Shown here: piece by piece, positions 6,103 to 8,020 of the stretch
How positions within the stretch are numbered: position 1 is the first letter of the stretch
Layout of the letters: every line of letters starts with the position of its first letter
DNA from: an uncultured Sutterella sp.
GTDB taxonomy: Bacteria > Pseudomonadota > Gammaproteobacteria > Burkholderiales > Burkholderiaceae_F
NCBI GenBank assembly: GCA_900544255.1
Contig: UQUM01000062.1
Coordinates: 1 to 8,020 of the forward strand
Length of the DNA: 8,020 bases
Reading direction: 5' to 3'
Notes under the pieces: model-generated
What the model was told of the DNA's origin: nothing
Databases searched by the model: none
The model's input: the letters and a program-made list of their open reading frames with translations, nothing else
Program-made: the position numbers and the translations under genes

Positions 6103-7143
6103 ATGCATATCGAAAACGAACTGAAACTCGACTTCAAGGATGTTCTCATCCGCCCCAAGCGCTCCACTCTCACGAGCCGCAATCAGGTCGACATCACCCG
6201 TGAAATTAAGTTCCGCCATTCGCCGGAAGTCTTCAACGCCGTTCCCATCATCGCGGCCAACATGGATACGACAGGCACGTTCGCAATGGCACGCGCCCTG
6301 GGGCATCACAACATGATGACGGCCCTTTGCAAGCACTACAGCGTCGAAGAGTACGTCGAATTCTTCAATAAACTCGAAGTCAAGTCTCAAGCCTTCTACT
6401 CCCTCGGCATCGGGGACGCAGACTATGAAAAATTCAAGGCGGTAATGGCAAAGGCTCCGGGAGCCATCCGCTACGTCTGCATCGATGTCGCCAACGGCTA
6501 CACCGAAGCCTTCGTGAGCTTCGTGAAGAAAATGCGCGACACGTATCCGGATCTCGTCATCATGGCCGGGAACGTCGTCACCGGCGACATGACGGAAGAA
6601 TTGGTGCTCGCCGGCGCCGACATCGTGAAGGTCGGAATCGGTCCCGGCTCCGTGTGCACCACCCGCAAAATGACGGGCGTAGGCTACCCACAGTTGTCTG
6701 CCGTCATCGAATGCGCGGATGCCGCTCACGGCTTAAAGGGCCGCATCTGCTCGGACGGCGGTTGCACGCGTCCCGGGGATGTGGCGAAAGCCTTCGGCGG
6801 CGGCGCGGATTTCGTAATGCTGGGCGGGATGTTCGCCGGTCACGAAGAGTCCGGCGGCGAAACCGAAATCATCAATGGAAAAAAGATGCGCGGTTTCTAC
6901 GGCATGAGTTCCAAGAACGCTATGGACAAATATTCGGGCGGTGTGGCCAAATATCGTGCGGCGGAAGGGAAGTTCGTTTGGATCGAAGACCGCGGACCCG
7001 TTGAACAGACCTGCCAAGACATTCTGGGCGGTGTGCGCTCGGCCTGCACGTACGTCGGGGCCAAACGCCTTAAGGAACTCACTATGCGCACGACGTTCGT
7101 GCGGGTATCGCAGCAGTTGAACGAAGTGTTCGGTAAATCCTGA
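6103..7143 (+). CDS. guaC: GMP reductase (GuaC type)
   Basis: This 346-residue cytoplasmic enzyme reduces GMP to IMP with NADPH, releasing ammonia, and so interconverts guanine and adenine nucleotides. It is a TIM-barrel protein of the IMPDH/GMPR family and matches E. coli GuaC along its length, from KLDFKDVLIRPKRSTL near the N-terminus to the C-terminal SACTYVGAKRLKEL. The catalytic cysteine is C185 in GIGPGSVCTTR (178-188). AGNVVTG (155-161), SDGGCTRPGDVAKAFGGGAD (217-236) and AEGK with E288 complete the active site. There is no CBS-domain insertion, which separates it from IMP dehydrogenase. The ATG at 6103 has a good ribosome site, AGGGAG at 6091-6096, with 6-base spacing. It lies between two terminators, so it is probably a single-gene transcript. 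I see no purine riboswitch or obvious operator in the 104-base gap upstream. Confidence 0.96.
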   Translation: MHIENELKLDFKDVLIRPKRSTLTSRNQVDITREIKFRHSPEVFNAVPIIAANMDTTGTFAMARALGHHNMMTALCKHYSVEEYVEFFNKLEVKSQAFYSLGIGDADYEKFKAVMAKAPGAIRYVCIDVANGYTEAFVSFVKKMRDTYPDLVIMAGNVVTGDMTEELVLAGADIVKVGIGPGSVCTTRKMTGVGYPQLSAVIECADAAHGLKGRICSDGGCTRPGDVAKAFGGGADFVMLGGMFAGHEESGGETEIINGKKMRGFYGMSSKNAMDKYSGGVAKYRAAEGKFVWIEDRGPVEQTCQDILGGVRSACTYVGAKRLKELTMRTTFVRVSQQLNEVFGKS

Positions 7144-7169
7144 CCCCGCTCTACTGCCCCATCCTTAAG

Positions 7170-7208
7170 AAGGCCCTGTCCGAGAATCCTCGGCAGGGCC
7201 TTTATTTT
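7170..7208 (+). terminator. Intrinsic terminator after guaC
   Basis: AAGGCCCTG at 7170-7178 pairs with CAGGGCCTT at 7194-7202, and CCGAG (7180-7184) with CTCGG (7189-7193), leaving one bulged T and a 4-base loop. TTTATTTT follows at 7201-7208. On the minus strand the hairpin begins at the slmA stop but is followed only by TTCTTAAGG, so it may stop slmA transcripts less efficiently. Confidence 0.92.
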
Positions 7209-7861
7209 CAGCGCAGATCGCCGAAAAACATCTCTGCCGTACCGAAGCCTTCCGTGGGTTTCTTTTTAAACTGAGACTGCGTATAGCGGCGCCAGCGGCC
7301 GATGACGTAGGAAAGGTAGACCCCGGCGACGGCCGACACGTTGGTATCGGCGGCAATTTCCCGATCAAGAATCGCAAGCTTCAGAGTCTGCCTCACACTC
7401 ATCTCCGCTTTGTCAATGACGTGGTTCATGTATTCCAACACGACGGCATCTTCATAAACCAGCGCCTCTCCGGTCAGAAGCCGCGTAATGCCGGGGTTTC
7501 TCTCCGCGAATTGCAGCAGAGCCTGAACCTTCGCGAGCGCCCGCATCCGGTGCGTCGTTCCGCTCACGGCCTCCGCCGCCGCAAACATCGACGCAAACGA
7601 CGTCTCGCAGAACGCCACGATTTGCCGCAAGATTTCAGCTTTATTCGTGAAGTGACGATAAAGCGCAGCCTCAGACAGTCCTGTGACGGCCGCAATTTCT
7701 TTCGTCGTAAATTTTTCCAAGCGCGGTTTACCCAAAAGCGTCACTACTGCCGAAAGGATTTCCTGCCGGCGTTCGTCGCCTTTTTTATAAACGCGCTTTG
7801 CGGGCGCTGCCTCTCCCACGGCAGCGTTATCCGGTGTATCGAGGGTTTCGGTCGTTGTCAT
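7208..7861 (-). CDS. slmA: TetR-family nucleoid occlusion factor SlmA
   Basis: This 217-residue DNA-binding protein resembles SlmA, which binds specific chromosomal sites and blocks FtsZ assembly over the nucleoid. The TetR helix-turn-helix is at about 51-71 (FTTKEIAAVTGLSEAALYRHF region); SEAALYRHF is identical to E. coli SlmA. FAERNPGITRLLTGEAL (118-134) and the C-terminal SQFKKKPTEGF also follow SlmA closely, distinguishing it from generic TetR repressors. The first 26 or so residues are a Thr/Ala/Pro-rich extension before the basic KRVYKKGDERRQEIL, longer than in E. coli. I chose the ATG at 7861 because the TTG at 7873 has no ribosome site; GGAT six bases before the ATG is a weak one. Its stop overlaps the end of the guaC terminator. 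It lies downstream of an rRNA operon on the same strand. An unrelated TetR role is possible but unlikely. Confidence 0.85.
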   Translation of the reverse strand: MTTTETLDTPDNAAVGEAAPAKRVYKKGDERRQEILSAVVTLLGKPRLEKFTTKEIAAVTGLSEAALYRHFTNKAEILRQIVAFCETSFASMFAAAEAVSGTTHRMRALAKVQALLQFAERNPGITRLLTGEALVYEDAVVLEYMNHVIDKAEMSVRQTLKLAILDREIAADTNVSAVAGVYLSYVIGRWRRYTQSQFKKKPTEGFGTAEMFFGDLR

Positions 7862-7885
7862 TGTGGTATCCAAAAACGGGCGCTC

Positions 7886-7915
7886 ATGCTACCGAGTTGC
7901 CGTCATTTTTTCCAA
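7886..7915 (-). promoter_or_regulatory. Weak candidate slmA promoter
   Basis: On the minus strand, TTGGAA (four of six to TTGACA) is separated by 18 bases from TAGCAT (four of six to TATAAT), placed between the rrn terminator and the slmA start. Position fits a promoter for slmA, but the sequence match is poor, and read-through from the rRNA operon cannot be excluded. Confidence 0.25.
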
Positions 7916-7928
7916 CCGCAAAATAGAC

Positions 7929-7959
7929 AAAACCCCCGAGACCAAAGATCTCAGGGGTT
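7929..7959 (-). terminator. Intrinsic terminator of the rRNA operon
   Basis: Read on the minus strand, AACCCCTGAGA pairs with TCTCGGGGGTT (11 pairs including one G-T wobble) around a 7-base loop and ends in TTTTG. It starts about 12 bases after the 3' end of the 5S rRNA, the usual place for an rrn terminator, and insulates slmA from the ribosomal transcript. Confidence 0.88.
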
Positions 7960-7970
7960 CTGAAAGGATT

Positions 7971-8020
7971 AGCCCGGCAGTGTCCTACTTTCACTGGAAA
8001 TACAACCAACTATCATCGGC
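7971..8020 (-). rRNA. rrf: 5S ribosomal RNA, 3' end (partial)
   Basis: The minus strand of the last 50 bases reads GCCGATGATAGT, then GTGAAAGTAGGACACTGCC and GGGC. This matches the 3' part of bacterial 5S rRNA: the CCGATGGTAGT segment, the GAGAGTAGG loop-E/helix region and the closing helix strand CTGCCAGGC of E. coli, with lineage differences. The remaining 65-70 bases and the rest of the rRNA operon lie beyond the right edge. The mature 3' end is placed at about 7971 by analogy, accurate to one or two bases. Confidence 0.9.

Noticed and set aside
5995..6729. 244-codon minus-strand ORF over the lysA-guaC gap and guaC
   Set aside because: It runs antisense through the lysA terminator and the conserved guaC frame and is rich in His/Gly/Asp, as expected of a shadow frame.
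1..8020. Search for mobile elements, CRISPR, defence or biosynthetic clusters
   Set aside because: All large frames belong to well-known housekeeping families with tight spacing; no repeats, transposase or integrase motifs were seen.

Overview
The window looks like ordinary chromosomal housekeeping DNA from a Gram-negative proteobacterium, most likely a betaproteobacterium. The supporting signs are lipid A and LPS functions (EptA-type transferase, LptM), a class A PBP1A, the block PBP1A / frataxin / LptM / lysA, a SlmA-type nucleoid occlusion factor, and fairly GC-rich third codon positions. A gut Burkholderiales lineage such as Sutterellaceae would fit, but that is inference; no taxonomic search was possible.

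Layout, left to right. (1) Positions 1-49 may hold the last 15 codons of an upstream gene. (2) 59-1642 (+) encodes an EptA/MCR-family phosphoethanolamine transferase. (3) 1643-1806 is a regulatory gap with an 11-bp inverted repeat, a perfect TATAAT box and a possible 19-codon leader ORF. (4) 1807-4209 (+) is mrcA/ponA, encoding PBP1A. (5) cyaY (frataxin, 4216-4539, -) converges on ponA with 6 bp between the stops. (6) cyaY is divergent by 39 bp from lptM (4579-4704, +), which is followed after 16 bp by lysA (4721-5998, +) and a strong intrinsic terminator. (7) guaC (GMP reductase, 6103-7143, +) is a single-gene unit between two terminators. (8) slmA (7208-7861, -) converges on guaC. (9) The right edge holds the 3' end of a 5S rRNA gene on the minus strand with its rrn terminator, so a ribosomal operon enters from the right and slmA lies just downstream of it.

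Several genes serve the cell envelope and division: outer-membrane lipid A modification (ept), peptidoglycan polymerisation and cross-linking (PBP1A), LPS-translocon maturation (LptM), lysine synthesis from meso-DAP (LysA), and coordination of division with the nucleoid (SlmA). CyaY (iron-sulphur assembly) and GuaC (purine salvage) are general metabolism. No gap exceeds 300 bp. I see no mobile element, CRISPR array, tRNA, defence island or credible novel system. The parts that merit a second look are the 5' junction and unusual start of ept, and the ept-ponA intergenic region.
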